Source of the DNA: Ignelater luminosus
Taxonomy: Eukaryota; Arthropoda; Insecta; Coleoptera; Elateridae
NCBI GenBank assembly: GCA_011009095.1
Contig: VTPC01090711.1
Span: forward strand, 172,666 to 236,665
Reading direction: 5' to 3'
DNA length: 64,000 nt
Below are positions 24,900-36,639 of this stretch, in pieces. The notes below the pieces were generated by a model. It was given only the letters and a program-made list of their open reading frames with translations, did no database searches and was not told the DNA's origin. Within the stretch, counting starts at the first letter, position 1; each line of letters opens with the position of its first letter. Both the position numbers and the translations under genes were made by a program.

Positions 24900-27850
24900 A
24901 ATGTAACATTATATTAGCGGGAGTGCTACAGCTTCTGCCGCATCCTGCATTTCGATCGCCATGTTTTCTTATCTTTCCATTCTTCTTCATCGATAGCTCT
25001 ATCTCTCATTGTTGCCATTATCTCACTTATCCATGTTAATATTGGTCTTCCTCGTCTTCTTTCATGAGCTGGTTCATAATTAATAACAGTTTTTGGCCAT
25101 CTGTCATCTTCCATCCTCCTTACGTCCGTACCATATCAATCGCCTTGTTTCTGGTCTTTCTCTTATTGTATCTTCCTTTTTGTGCGTCTTCTAATTACTT
25201 CATTTGGTATATGTTCTATTCTGGATATTCTGCATGATCTTTTAAGGAAATCCATTTCTACAGCATTCGCTTTTCTTTTGTTCTTTACTGACATTTGCCA
25301 ACATTCTGATCCATATGTTAATATTGGTTCTACAATTGCTCTTTAGATTGTCAGTTTTGTTCTGATTGTAATCTGGTCTGACCAAAGTAGTGAATTGAGT
25401 ATTCGTATGCATTTTCGACCTTGCTGTACTGTTTGTTTTATATCGTTTTCTGATGTTCCTTTATTTGATATTATGCTGCCTAAATATTTATATTCTTCAC
25501 ACCTTTTTATGTGTCTTAATTGTAAATCTGTGTCTTCCTGTTCTTCTCCTATAGGTAGGTACTTTGTTTTCTACATATTTACATCCGTACTCCAATTTTC
25601 GTATTCATCTTTAAGTTGTCTTAGCATTTAGTCAATATCGTCTTCACAGTTGGCAATAATTATCTGATCGTCTGCAAGAAACAGAGTTATCAAGAAGCGG
25701 TCATCAATTTCTATCCCTATTCCTGCACCACTTTCTTTTCCAGTTTTCCCAGGCCTTTTGTATATATCTTAAATAGGGTTAGTGATAAACAACATCCCTG
25801 CTTAAGGCCATTCGTCCCATTGAATGATTCAGAAATCTTTTCTCCGATTTTAAATGCTGCGGTGGTTCTTATATTATATTATAAATTGCTCGGTAATACT
25901 TATATTCTAGTGCGGTTAATCTTCGTCAAGACATTAAATAGCTTTGTCAGGGGTACTGTATCGTAAGCTTTTTTAAGATCTATAAATACTAGATGAGCTT
26001 TTTGTTTTTCTGTTACTTGTTGAAGGGTAAAAATATTATCCATGCATGATCTTACTGTACGGAAATCACTTCGCTCATCTATTTCCTCATACTCCAATTC
26101 AATTTTATTCATTATTATTCTGCCATACAACCTCCCTATTGAACTAGTCACACTAGTTCTTCTGCAGTTTCCGCATACCTTTTTGTCGCCTTTCTTATGA
26201 ATAGAACTAATATAATGATAAGTTACAGTCTGATGGGATGTTTGTACTCTTAATCAGGCAGTCATTAAATAGGTCAGCTAATATTTCCAACAAATTGTCT
26301 GGTCCATATTTCACCAGCTCAATGGGAATGTTTCCCGGCCCCGGAACTTTTCCATTCTTCACTCCTCTCAATGTTCTTTTGATCTTGTTTAAACTTGTTT
26401 TAATTGCCCTTTAAACTGAGTTCTGTTTTCTGTTAAAAGAGCTTTGTAGTGTTATTCCCATTCCTTACTACTTAATAATTTCACATTTTCTGCTTTTTTT
26501 TTCTTTCTTACCTAAGATTTTTTATAGTTTTCCATGTCTGTGTTACTCTTGTTCCCCCTAAACATCTTTCTATCTCTTCATATTTCTTTCCATGTTTCAA
26601 TTTTTCTCTTTACTGCCATTCTTTTAACTTCTCTGTTGCACCTTTATAAATTTTTCTATCTTCTGGTAACCACGGTTGGTAAGCTTCCTTTTTACTTTTT
26701 ACTAGATCTTTTATTTCTTCCGACCACCATTCCGGGTTTTGGTTTTGAAATATCTCTTGATATCCCAGAGCTTCTTTTGCCGCTTGATTTATGCATATTT
26801 TAATTGAATCATATTTCGTCTCAGTATTTTGCTCTTCGTCTACTATTTCTTGAAGTTTTGTAGCTAGTTTCAGTTTATAGAGGAACTGTGTCGATTCTTG
26901 GTTGAGACTGTCTAAGTTATATCTTTTAATTTTCAACTCGTTGTCTATATTGTCGTTTTCATTTCCATTTTTATTTTTTGTTTTTCTATAGTTTACAATT
27001 ACTTTCGCTATTATCAAATGAAGATCAGATAAACATTCTGCTTTATGCTAGACCTTTACGTCGTTAGTTTTTAATCTTGAATTTTGTTGCTGGATTAGAT
27101 AGTCAATTATCTATCGCAATTCCTTTGTACCCATGTGTATTTATGCACGTCCTTGTACGGAAAGAATTCATTCATTATTTTTAGAGATAGACTTTGGCGT
27201 AGGTCTGCAAGTCGTATTTCATTGTTGTTTACTTTTTCCTCTCCATGTCTTGCTATTACAGACTCCTTTTTTTACCAACTCTGGCATGAAAATCCCCTAG
27301 TATACAGGTCGTCTTTTATGCTTGAATTGGCATTCTCACTTGGAGCATAAACTCCTATTATTACTACAGCTTGACCATTTTTCTCTATCTCATGTAATAT
27401 TATTTGTTCGTCGATCTCTTCCCACTTTTTAATATCATTCTTGTACTTTTTATGTATGGCTATGGAAACTTCCCTTTTTGCCTTTGTACTCTTACACACC
27501 CCACTATGGAAATATATATATTCTCCTATTTTTTCATTTTCTTTTCCTTTTTTTTTGTTTCCTTAGGGACACATAGATCTACCTTATTCTGTTTCAGCTC
27601 TTCAAAGACTTCTATTTGTTTGGTTCGCAATTCCTAAATATTCCATGTTGCCAGTCTCATAATCCGTTTTCGTAGCGTTCGTCGTGTCTTATTTCCATCC
27701 TGATTCCGAGGCTGCATATCGAAACTTTTATCATATCTGTCTTTTTATGAAAGATGAGTTGCTAGCAACCCTCCTCTTTTATCGGGGCTTGGGACCGGCA
27801 ACAGCTCCACTGGGCTATTTAGTCCACCCAGCAGGCTGTAGACGAAGCTT
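24900..27850 (-). mobile_element. nearly full-length RTE-like LINE with endonuclease and RT
   Basis: Read on the minus strand. A leader (27661-27850) contains CCCAAGCCCCGATAAAAG. The apurinic endonuclease domain starts at ATG 27660 with MRLATWNI followed by a stop, then LRTKQIEVFEELKQ. Next is VSIAIHKKYKNDIKKWEEID and VVIIGVYAPSENANSS (27290-27480). The linker has KRYNLDSLNQESTQFLYKLK and NPEWWSEEIKDL (26640-26930). The RT has SIGRLYGRIIMNKIELEYEE, SDFRTVRSCMDNIFTLQQV and HLVFIDLKKAYDTVPL (25930-26145). An intact LADD lies at about 25663-25675. The tail is DRWPKTVINYEPAHERRRGR (about 25040-25110). Frame breaks and stops occur between most blocks, so it cannot move itself now, but all domains are present in order. 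RTE clade placement is by motif only. Confidence 0.85.
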
Positions 27851-28009
27851 AATTGCAATAATACAATTAAACTCAAATTTTGAGGCATTATTAAGCAAAC
27901 TATTTTCTACGTTACTCTAGTGTTAGTTTTTTAATTATAATTAAGTTAGATATGGTCGTCCAATGTTAGCTAACTTTATGCTCAATTTATCAATGAATCA
28001 AGAATAATT
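27851..28009. other. short AT-rich gap
   Basis: Nothing recognised between the 5' end of the LINE and the YqaJ-like remnant. Confidence 0.3.
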
Positions 28010-28660
28010 TCAAAAAATTCTGTAATCTCGTTTTTTTTTTCTAAAAACTTGCTCATTATACTCTACATAAAACTCCCCACTCAAAATAAAAACAGAATTT
28101 GCGAGACGAAGGAGTAAAAAGGTAAAAACAGTTTTAGAGTATCAACGGAAACTTAAAAGAACTGTTATGCAAAAACATAAAAGGAGTTACCATGATAACG
28201 AGGACTCTGATTATGGTGTATTTCCCCAAAAACCAGACATGGACAAAGAGGCATATAATAACAGAAATAAAGGAAATTTTAGATAATTTGTTGTTAACAG
28301 AAGAGTCTAGAGCCAAATTTGAAACAAATACAATTTTAAAATCCGGCAGTAGTATTTAGTTGAAGGAACGAAGAAAGTTATTACCATCTTTAAATTTACG
28401 AGAAGACCCGCAACAAGTTGTGTAAATTTGGCAAAAAGATCGTTATATTCAGGAGAGATTATATGTCCCTCTCTGCGCCATGGAAAAGAAAATGAACAAT
28501 TGGCATTGAAGAAACTTGAAGGGCAATTAAATAAATAAAAATATTAGCAAATGTGGTATGTTTGTGAATAAAAAGTATTTACTTCTTGGATCATCTTCTG
28601 ATGGTATTATTAAAGAAGATATTCTGCACATAATATGGACATCGACTTAACCATAGAAAC
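28010..28660 (+). pseudogene. YqaJ-like recombinase/exonuclease domain remnant
   Basis: Plus-strand frames give ILDNLLLTEESRAKFETNTI (28269-28330), then a stop followed by LKERRKLLPSLN. A second frame then reads TRRPATSCVNLAKRSLYS, SLRHGKENEQLALKKLE (about 28400-28535). After two stops it continues with ISKCGMFVNKKYLLLGSSSD (28545-28605). The order W..R+.R+.AS..., RPxTSC..LVKxxLYS, HGxxNExxAL..LE, CG.FV..K.P.LGASPDG is that of YqaJ-like nucleases. In insects such proteins are often multi-copy and associated with transposons. At least four stops or frame changes are present. The parent element is not identifiable from this window, and a domesticated gene copy is a second possibility. Confidence 0.6.
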
Positions 28661-29009
28661 CAGAAAAATTAAATTTTGACATAAAGATAAGACAGTTAAC
28701 TGAAAGCATTCTTAGTTTTATTAGATTCAGGGTCAACTCCATATAACTAAAAAAGAAGAAAAAATTAAACAAAGATGACGACTTTTGGAAATTGCACCAC
28801 ACTAATACATTGAAAATTTAGCTTTTTCTTTAAATTTCACATCATTGGGGAAATCATCGATATTGTCAGTGTAGTACTAATACTAATAGCAGTTGGGGAG
28901 GCTAAAGTCCAGCAAATAGGATTTTACAGGCCCTTTTTTACTCCCAACCACCTCTACGACCATCTACTATTCTTTGCTATAGTCTCTGCCCGAACCTACC
29001 TGATTTCCA
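28661..29009. other. unassigned gap
   Basis: No feature recognised. Confidence 0.3.
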
Positions 29010-30570
29010 TACGAAAATGAGGATGTAACTTCAGACCAGATCCTCCCTTGTTGGCGTAAAGGCCTGAAAGGTCTTAAACCTCAATCTCTTATAACTGAAA
29101 AGACGTTTTGTCGCCATTCCCACATTCTTCCTCTACACCTATGCGTAACAGGTGTATTTTTAAGGTGTAGTGGCCCGTGAGAATTCCAATTAAAGGACTT
29201 AGGGTTCTCCGACTCTTGCCTATTAACCAGTTTAACTTTGACAAGGTAAAACCGGTTATATGATCTTTTTCCTGGCTATGGTTTTTGAGTCTTGTAAGCC
29301 CATGCATTCAGGGCTAATGAGATCTGTTGTCTCGCTGTCTCTAGAAAGAGTATCCTCGGCTCCGAGTCTAACGAGTTCCCTTGGATCCAGCTATGCCCAA
29401 GAACCCAGAAGATTTTAACTTCCTTTGGTGTGTCAAGATTTTCCACAGCGTCTGCGTACTCCTGTATAAGAAAATTTCTTATCCTCGTTACGGAGATCGC
29501 TTTTGGTGCCGCCTGACTGTCGAGAAATATAATATATAGGTTTTGCTCTGTCAGTCTCACATCTTCACTATATGCTAACGACAGAATGGTATAAACTTCA
29601 GCCTGGAAAACCATGGTGTGCTTTCTCTGCACGTGTGGGTTTTCTAGTAAATAAATACTTGCTCGCGGGGAATTCCTGTCATCCATACGTAATCCATCTG
29701 TATACGTAGAAAACTAATGAATCCTGTTGGAACACTTCGTATGCAGACCTAACCTATCCTGCTCATGTGTTACCCTGTAAGTAGTCAAAAGCAATTTTTC
29801 CACTAATTGGGCTATGCTGGCGTGACCAGTATTAAATCCCTTTCCAAGCTATAGCCCTACATCTTGCATTCTGGGGTGGTCGTAGTGGTCTTCTTCCTTA
29901 TCCTTAGTCGTAGGGGCCGTCCTTATTACACCGGTTATATCCCACCAGACCAGGCGTTGTAGCTGGGAGGTACGCTTTACACTACACCACCATATCACTG
30001 AACCATATAGTACTCTGGGTCTAATAATTGCTATGTAGATCCAGTAGGTTATCCGAAAACTGATTCCTCAGAGTCTAACTACTATCTGATACAACCGCCA
30101 GAGTATCGATTTCAACTTGATTACCACCTCATCAACATGTGACATCCAGTTTAATCTCCTTTCCAAAGTCGTCTTTAAGTTCTGGACCTCCTGCGTGAGC
30201 GGTAGAGATCTACAGTACAATGTGGGTTTTCTTAAATCTTCTGTTTTTTTTTCTTTTGATAAAGAGAGTTACTTTAGTCTTGAATTGATTGAAAAAAAAG
30301 CCCATTATCATCACACCATTTTTTTATGATCCTGCAGGCCATTTGCATTCGATCGCAGACGATGTTGTACTAGCAACCAGTGATTAGCACTAGCCCGTCG
30401 TCTGCGTATGCCTGTTAAGTGCTCCAAAAAACAATTTATTGATAGACACCAAAAATGGGATGAGAGACAGCTACCCTGAGGGTAACCTCCCTGTACCCCG
30501 ATGTCTACATGACGGTCTCCTAGAGGAGCTTTAACGCTTCGTACTTCTAGTGCAGACTTCACCTAGATAA
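29010..30570 (-). mobile_element. I/R1-type LINE remnant with RNase H domain
   Basis: Minus-strand blocks: EVRSVKAPLGDRHVDIGVQG then GYPQGSCLSSHFWCLSINCF (30410-30545), equivalent to the GCPQGGVLSPLLWCL RT box. The RNase H domain at 29276-29686 reads MDDRNSPRASIYLLE, MVFQAEVYTILSLAY, DSQAAPKAISVTRI and VKIFWVLGHSWIQGNSLDSE. These match TDGS..., .VFQAE..AI, SDSQAA..A+ and V.WVPGH..I.GNE.AD. The Asp of the SDSQAA motif and the His of GH are kept. The tail TLSPLIGILTGHYTLKIHLL (about 29160-29215) matches the L..+TGH..L..HL motif that follows RNase H. The part between the RT box and RNase H (29690-30400) is heavily eroded. Confidence 0.82.
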
Positions 30571-30819
30571 CCACTGTGAGTATGTGTATCACACCCATTA
30601 ATATTCACACAATGTCAAATACAATCATTCGCTCAACTAGATCGTAGATACTTTTGCGAAATTTTTCTAAGACATAATAATGATGCAATTGATCTCAAGA
30701 ATCTAACTAACATTAAAAGTCAGGGTACTTTCATCGACTTCAGAATTTCAATTTTAAAATTTTCAGGACCTGTACTTTCTTTGTTAATCTGTCCCCTTGT
30801 GAGGCAACCGTCCGTGTGC

Positions 30820-31300
30820 TGCGCTTTCGCTGTACTAAACATATCGTTCATTTGTACATTTAAAGACTTAATCATCACTGAAAATTATAGAGACAAAATT
30901 TGATTTCGTTAGAAAACATAATTCTCTCTCACTCATTTCCAGTATAGTTCGGATGCTGTCAAGCAAAATTAAACCGAGCTTTACGATGGTGTACTGTTAG
31001 AGTTGGGGACGCGGTTGACCTAAAAGACATTTTCTAACAGTTTGAATGTTTACCTGAACATTATGAGCAGCTGTGGTTTTATGGCATCTTTCTTGTCCTG
31101 GATGTCGTGAGTAGTCATTTGTTTTTTTTATATAGGTACATACTGTTGTATGAGAAACTCGAAGTCGCTCTGCCATGGCGCAGTAATTTAAGCCGTCCTC
31201 AGCCATGGCGCAGTAATTTAAGCCGTACTCAGCCAAAGTCATACCTTGTACAATGTAGTACCTCTTTATCGTGACTCAAACTTCTTGAAGCATGCGTCAT
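30820..31300 (-). pseudogene. Tc1/mariner-type transposase remnant with internal duplication
   Basis: The minus strand reads KRYYIVQGMTLAEYGLNYCA, then MAERLRVSHTTVCTYIKKT and YSRHPGQERCHKTTAAHNV (30997-31270). This is the layout of the N-terminal helix-turn-helix and GRP-like hook of Tc1-type transposases. Further down, in broken frames, YVFSNEIKFCLYN (about 30875-30920) resembles the catalytic FSDESKFCL box. A 30-bp tandem duplication (31172-31201 and 31202-31231) repeats the GLNYCAMAE helix. Stops and frame changes make it inactive. No terminal repeats were found. Confidence 0.55.
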
Positions 31301-32311
31301 GCAACACAACTGTATATTCTGATATTGATAACAATATTATTATACAAGAAAGAAAGATATTTAGAAGCATGTGTAATTAGGTTACTTCACATGTAAACAA
31401 ATTTGTTTATCTTTGTTTGTTGTTGACATGGAAACCGCATAGTTTTCAAACATATGTACTTAGAAATATTCAAAGCTAAGAAATTAGATTTGCATTTTGT
31501 AACTAATAAATTGCAAAAGCTTTCCAATTTTAAAATTTTAAATGCGCATGATTATATTATATGGTATATTTGATTAAAGATAATAATTGATTTTTTATCA
31601 GCTATGATGTCATGATGATATCATAAAGGAAAAAAAGGTTAAGAGATGTTTGTTTCTAGATCTTTAAACACCATTAGTTATTTCGAGAGATAATATCTTA
31701 TATCCAGTGATTACCTTAATCGTCAAACGTGATTTTAACACATGGATAATCAATCTATTTCAGTAACTTCAAATTAAGTATTTTGCTAATTAATTGCAAC
31801 TGAATACCAAATAGAGGAATTTTTTATATTTTTATATATTTGTATATCACTACTTCTGTACTAAGATTACTATAGAATTTGTAAATTCTTCTATTGTTTT
31901 TTTTCCTGTTGCTCTTTGATTTTTGTATATTAAAAAGGGGCAAACACTTCTTTTATTAATATAACTCTAGCTGGCCTCCGTACCTATTTGAATCATCTCA
32001 ACCATGAACTTTAAAGACATTCAGTATTCTCACAATCAGAGATGTGCATTTCTATAAAATAAATCAAGTCTGTAGCTGAATTCTTGCTTCCTGTTTTGCC
32101 TTTAATGATATCTATTTGGTATCCTCCTGTTTCCAGCTTTTTGCACAATTCTCTTAATAAAACTCTTAATCTTTTTCTAGTTGATTTTAAGTTTCTTAAG
32201 TTATTTTGTCTCTAGGTTTTGTTTCCAGTTCAACTAGTACTAAATGTTGATCTAATCCTGTTTGTGGCATGGCCTATAACATACACATTCTTTATTTTGC
32301 CCTTCTCCGGT
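31301..32311. other. AT-rich, no gene recognised
   Basis: Long A/T-rich stretch. The last 250 bases (32060-32310) on the minus strand have a codon-like texture (LLRELCKKLETGGYQID) that could be an old mobile-element ORF, but it was not identified. Confidence 0.3.
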
Positions 32312-32382
32312 GAAGACTAACTAAAACCCTAGAAGATCAGAGGAAGACTAACTAAAACCCTAGAAGATCAGAGGAAGACTAA
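32312..32382. repeat. 31-bp tandem repeat, 2.3 copies
   Basis: The unit starts GAAGACTAACTAAAACCCTA and is repeated at 32312, 32343 and (partly) 32374 with no mismatch seen between the two full copies, which indicates a recent duplication. Confidence 0.9.
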
Positions 32383-32539
32383 CAAAATTACTCATCTCTA
32401 CATTTCTACAAACACGAGCAAATTACCCACATTTACAGGTGCAATTAAAAATGTAGAGTTCCAGGGACTTGTAATTCGACAATAAAATCCCAAGCGATTG
32501 CATAATTACCTCACCAATTTCCGTACGCTCGCAAAAACA

Positions 32540-32970
32540 CAAAGATTCGCCGTCCTTGAAGACTTTTCAATCTATTCAACCTATCGAAAATCCTGCTTTC
32601 GACGAAGAAGAGTTTTTTACCATCTACCTCTAGAAATCACTTTCCATGAACCTGCCCAAGATACTCAGAAGTAAAAACTTTCTGAAAGTGCTAATCTGAT
32701 TCAGGTCTTTAAATTTGACTTCCCAGTGCATAAACCTTCTGTCGTAGGCAAGACCATTGACATCAATTTTCCACCGCAAAAATAAACTTTGTCTGCGATA
32801 GGTATCATACTTTGTAGCCAAAACATCTCCCGGCTCTCCATGTTTCTAGTCCGCATCTGGGTTTTGTTGGGGTTGGGTTTAATCTTCCAAGTCAGTTGAG
32901 GAAGGCAACGTTGACGGTTATCGATATGACCCAAAGGATGGTGTCGTCGTTTTTGTTCCTTCAGTCCTAC
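32540..32970 (-). mobile_element. Jockey-like LINE fragment, RT C-terminal part
   Basis: The minus strand reads LTWKIKPNPNKTQMRTR (32840-32895), equivalent to W..KINP.KT..+.F. Next come ADKVYFCGGKLMSMVL and later DRRFMHWEVKFKDLN with FRKFLLLSILGRFM (32630-32770), in the position of the V.YLG+..D..L.W segment and the following K..L+...L.. region. It is the same type of fragment as 12950-13480. Frames are broken and the limits are approximate. Confidence 0.55.
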
Positions 32971-33606
32971 TGAACAGTAATCTCAAACTTGAAAAACAAA
33001 TGCTAAGTCTCCTCGGAGCCTTTGTTTTCTTCTTTCTTTTACTTACATGCTCAATTGTGCCGTGTAACAAGGCAAGTGAGTATTCATATTTGTAAAATTT
33101 GCTTCTGTCTGAATTTAATATTGCTTTCCGGTTGAAGTCGAGAATCTGTTTTAAGCATTAGTAGTACCTTTTCTGCAGTAAAAATAGTTTGGAATAGGTT
33201 TTTTGAGCATTTCAGCAACCGTTGCGGTGTTGAGTGTGGTTAGAGTGCTGAGATGATGGTTGCATCAATAAGTGGTACTGTGGTAGGTGGCTTGGTGTTG
33301 AAATAGCAGCGGGTAGTGGGTACCTCGCGGATAGGTTTGTCAGCAGTTAAGATGATAATGTCTGCGGTGGGTTACTGGCTGGTGTGTTAGGTGTTAGTGT
33401 TGCGCGTCGATGGAGGACGTGGCCGTGGTGAAATATCTACGACAGAAAGGATACGTATTAAAGTGGTTATATAAGTGACGGTGTGTTGGCAAATGTAAAT
33501 GATTTTTTCCAGAGCTATGGAATCTACTAGCAACCTGTTTCGGGAAGTTTTAGGAAGGTGGACCTCCACGGGAACAGGCTCGGAAGCATACACACGACCC
33601 CGGTAG
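32971..33606. other. unassigned, partly G-rich
   Basis: The part at 33200-33600 is rich in GGTGT and GTTGG words and less AT-rich than its flanks, like the 5' leader or ORF1 region of a LINE. No motif was identified. Confidence 0.3.
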
Positions 33607-33664
33607 TACCGCTCATCTCTACGATAAAGATGTGCTACCGCTCATCTCTACGATAAAGATGTGC
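33607..33664. repeat. 29-bp perfect tandem duplication
   Basis: The 29-bp unit beginning TACCGCTCATCTCTACGATA occurs at 33607-33635 and again at 33636-33664 with no difference. Confidence 0.95.
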
Positions 33665-36032
33665 GTTGAGCAGCGCTGTGCTAGGACGGCTGCGAAATTG
33701 AATGTTTATGATTGCTCCTTTAAACCAAATCAAAACTTAAATTTTGCCAAAAAGAAAACAATAGATCTATAGAAAACTGTTCAGTCTGAATGAAACCCGA
33801 ATACCTACAGAGACAGTGCGTCCACCAAATCATCGGAATATAGTCAAGAAGGATATTTGGATATTCTGAGACTCCACGAAAATATCTAAGTAGTAACTAA
33901 CCATCAAACACATTTCTTGCTTCTTCAGTCCACATACACATTACAGTTCTAAGCTTAAGTTTTTGCTCTATTTTTTAAGGTCTTTGGCCAGGATTTCTTA
34001 AGGCGCTTTTGTGTGGTAAACAGGTTGGTGTGTTTAATTTAAGTTTCAGTTGCTTTATTGGTCACGCCTTAGCACCACATCACCAAGGTGCGGCGTTTAT
34101 GGCATATTATTTCATTTGCGTTGCTAAAGTTAAGAAGGATTACCAAGCCGTAAAAAAACAAAACGCAAGCTTTTCTAAAATCACCACAGACAGTTCTGCC
34201 CTTGGAGTTGGAAGTAAGACTTAACAAACGAAAGTAACACCCATACAGGAATTTGATTCAAATCAGTGACACAATAAAAAGGGATGTAGTGGCATAGACG
34301 TAGACAGAAAGAATAACTTAGAAACCTGATATGGTTTACATGGCTATTAAAGTGTCTTCTGCCCAGAAAATAACTACCAGTTTCCAGAGGTTCCAAAGAG
34401 TCTTTGAAACGTAATAATGTGTCTTTCGTCAATGGCCAAACAATTTTTTTTACAACTTTAGAGAATTCTTTATTACCAAGATTTCTTGTTTTTAGTGTTC
34501 GTGTTTGTTCCTTTTGAGAAATCAACAATCGAGACATTAAGGAACCAAGTAATTCCAGAATCTTTGGAAATCTGACCCGAAGGGTCTCAGAAAGTAGACT
34601 CAGTTTGTTCGTACTAGGGGTCTTCTTGATCTTGATTATGTTTTCAAATATGCCAAAAGTGATTAAAAACTAAATGTCACCGTTGAAGTTATGGGAAAAC
34701 AGATTTTACTATACTCAGAAGCTAATTGCTGAAAATCGTTTTCTTTTTGGGATTAAACATTAAACGTTATGTGATTTCTTAAGTCTTTAAATCATCTTTA
34801 AACATTTAAATAGAATGTGGCTCTTGATCGTCTGTTCGTACTCCATGTCGAAAAGATCTCGATTGTCAGCAATGACTGATTACCTATGGTAGTTCAAAAA
34901 TCAGAAATCAAAGAAAATTTTGATTTCTCGTAAAAAAGTGAAGATGAGATCTTTTGTGGCATCAAGAGGAAAGTGATTTAAGATGAACAACAACTTGCTA
35001 AAGTTTTGAGGGTATTCTGTTTTCAAAAAATTTTTGCTGCAGATAGGACCAAGTGGATCAAAGGTCAAGGTCACACTTTTCTAAAATCTTCGAATAAAAG
35101 TGAAGACCTAAACAGTTTTTACTATTTTTATTACGATATTAATGTAGTCTTCATCCAGCACATGGTAGAACCAGAGAATCAAGATTTAATGTTCTTTGCT
35201 ATAAAACATTCTAACATTCTTCAGTTAACAGAAAGGTGTCACGACGGTCACAACTCGAGTCACAGATTTCTATGTGTTCATAAGATAAGTAAAGCCGATT
35301 TTTAATAATTTGCAAAAATTCTATAAGTTATCTCTTTTTACTAACTCTTGCCTTGTATCAGCAAAATCTCTTGTTTTGATGTTCAAGATCTTGAATTAAT
35401 GTCTTAGATTTCTACCATATGTAGATTTTTGCTTTATTTTTAACCAAATGAGTAAATTCTGCGGGAGAGTTTCACTATCAGGGACATGACGTCAATGTCG
35501 GATCTAGACAAAAATGTTAAAAGCTAGAAACAACTTCAAAGGTTGAAAAAGCAGGGCAGAATTTCTTAAGGCATCCAAGAGTGGTAAACAGTTTTAGTTG
35601 TCTTATCACAGCGCCTATGGTAACTCGCTTAGTTTGTACTTTTTTTTCCCGAATTTGCTTTTCTTCTGCTTCAGGTTCTCCGGTATAGAAAGAAGAAGGA
35701 ACCGTTTGTTTCTTTTGACTCTTCTCTCATACTATAAATTGAGCAGAAATGATTTGCCCTATCATCAACATTGACTTTAGTATTTTATATCGGCACTATC
35801 TAACAAGAAGTCGTCCGCATTTCTACTTAAATCGGTTAATCCGTACTAAGTCACTTTGTGTGTATAACATTGAAAGTAAATTTTTGGATTTCATCTTATC
35901 AGAAATTTCAAAAACATTCAGACACGTTGAATCCCCATGATTTCATCCAGGCGAAACCTATGCTTCTAAAATCTGTTGAAACTTCTTTTAAAGTTTTCAT
36001 TTGATTTGACGTAAACTTTTTTGTATCATGGC
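33665..36032. other. unassigned 2.4 kb, no gene recognised
   Basis: Both strands were read. Frames at 34009-34224 (+), 34181-34537 (-) and 35006-35305 (+) have no motif, no supporting neighbours and no splice-like borders. The words TTTCTTAAGGC..GTGGTAAACAG recur at about 33995-34020 and 35560-35590, which hints at an old repeat. Confidence 0.3.
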
Positions 36033-36043
36033 TTTTGGTTTTA

Positions 36044-36440
36044 CCGGTGTGAAGAAGACAGCTAGCAGTAGGACCTAGTTGGACGGTGTTTAACATAAGG
36101 ATAATTTAGCGTATTCCTCCATATTTTCACTACAAATACACATGAAGAAGTAATAACAATAGGAACTCGTGTATATTAAATAACAAGTTATATTACAAAC
36201 AACACTCCACCCCTACTCACAAAATATGGTAACAAACTAAAATACGATCCCCCAGGAAAAAGCTACAGAAGCAAACACGGAAAAATACACTACACCATAT
36301 TACTTCAACTGCACAAAAATTATTATCAGCAACCTTCAGGCACGGGTAGCAACCAACTTCGTCGTTTTTAGTAAGTAATGGTCCCTCAGGATGACAAAGA
36401 CGCAAAAGTTCTGGAACAGCATGGTTAACAAGCTGCAAGA
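36044..36440 (+). repeat. left terminal inverted repeat
   Basis: It matches the reverse complement of 41460-41887 with short gaps. Clear anchors are GACGGTGTTTAACATAAGGA, ATTCCTCCATATTTTC.CTACAAA, GAAGTAATAAC, TATTACAAACAACA.TCCACC and ACTTCAAC..CACAAAA. The inner 150 bp corresponds to roughly one or two units of the tandem array seen on the right side, so the two terminal repeats differ greatly in copy number. Confidence 0.8.
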
Positions 36441-36639
36441 ATTTTATTTATTTTTCATCATGACTCATATGTTATTAGCCCATTTTCGCTTGCCCGAAGC
36501 CGAACAGAAATGGGCTACTCTCAGATCAATTAGTCTTTTTTCAAAACGGCCGTAGATATCATATATTATTACACGGACACTTATTCAAGACTATAAGATT
36601 ACGGCAGATTTTATTTTCAAACAATTGATGTTGTCGGAC

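Noticed and set aside
26534..26803. Hydrophobic plus-strand frame
   Set aside because: Antisense of the linker region of the minus-strand LINE at 24900-27850.
28010..28660. YqaJ-like remnant as an endogenous viral element
   Set aside because: Alkaline-nuclease-like folds occur in some large DNA viruses, but no other viral gene is nearby and the motif order fits insect transposon-associated YqaJ proteins better.
34181..34537. 118-codon minus-strand frame
   Set aside because: No motif, no splice-like borders, no similar frame nearby; could be chance in an AT-rich region.
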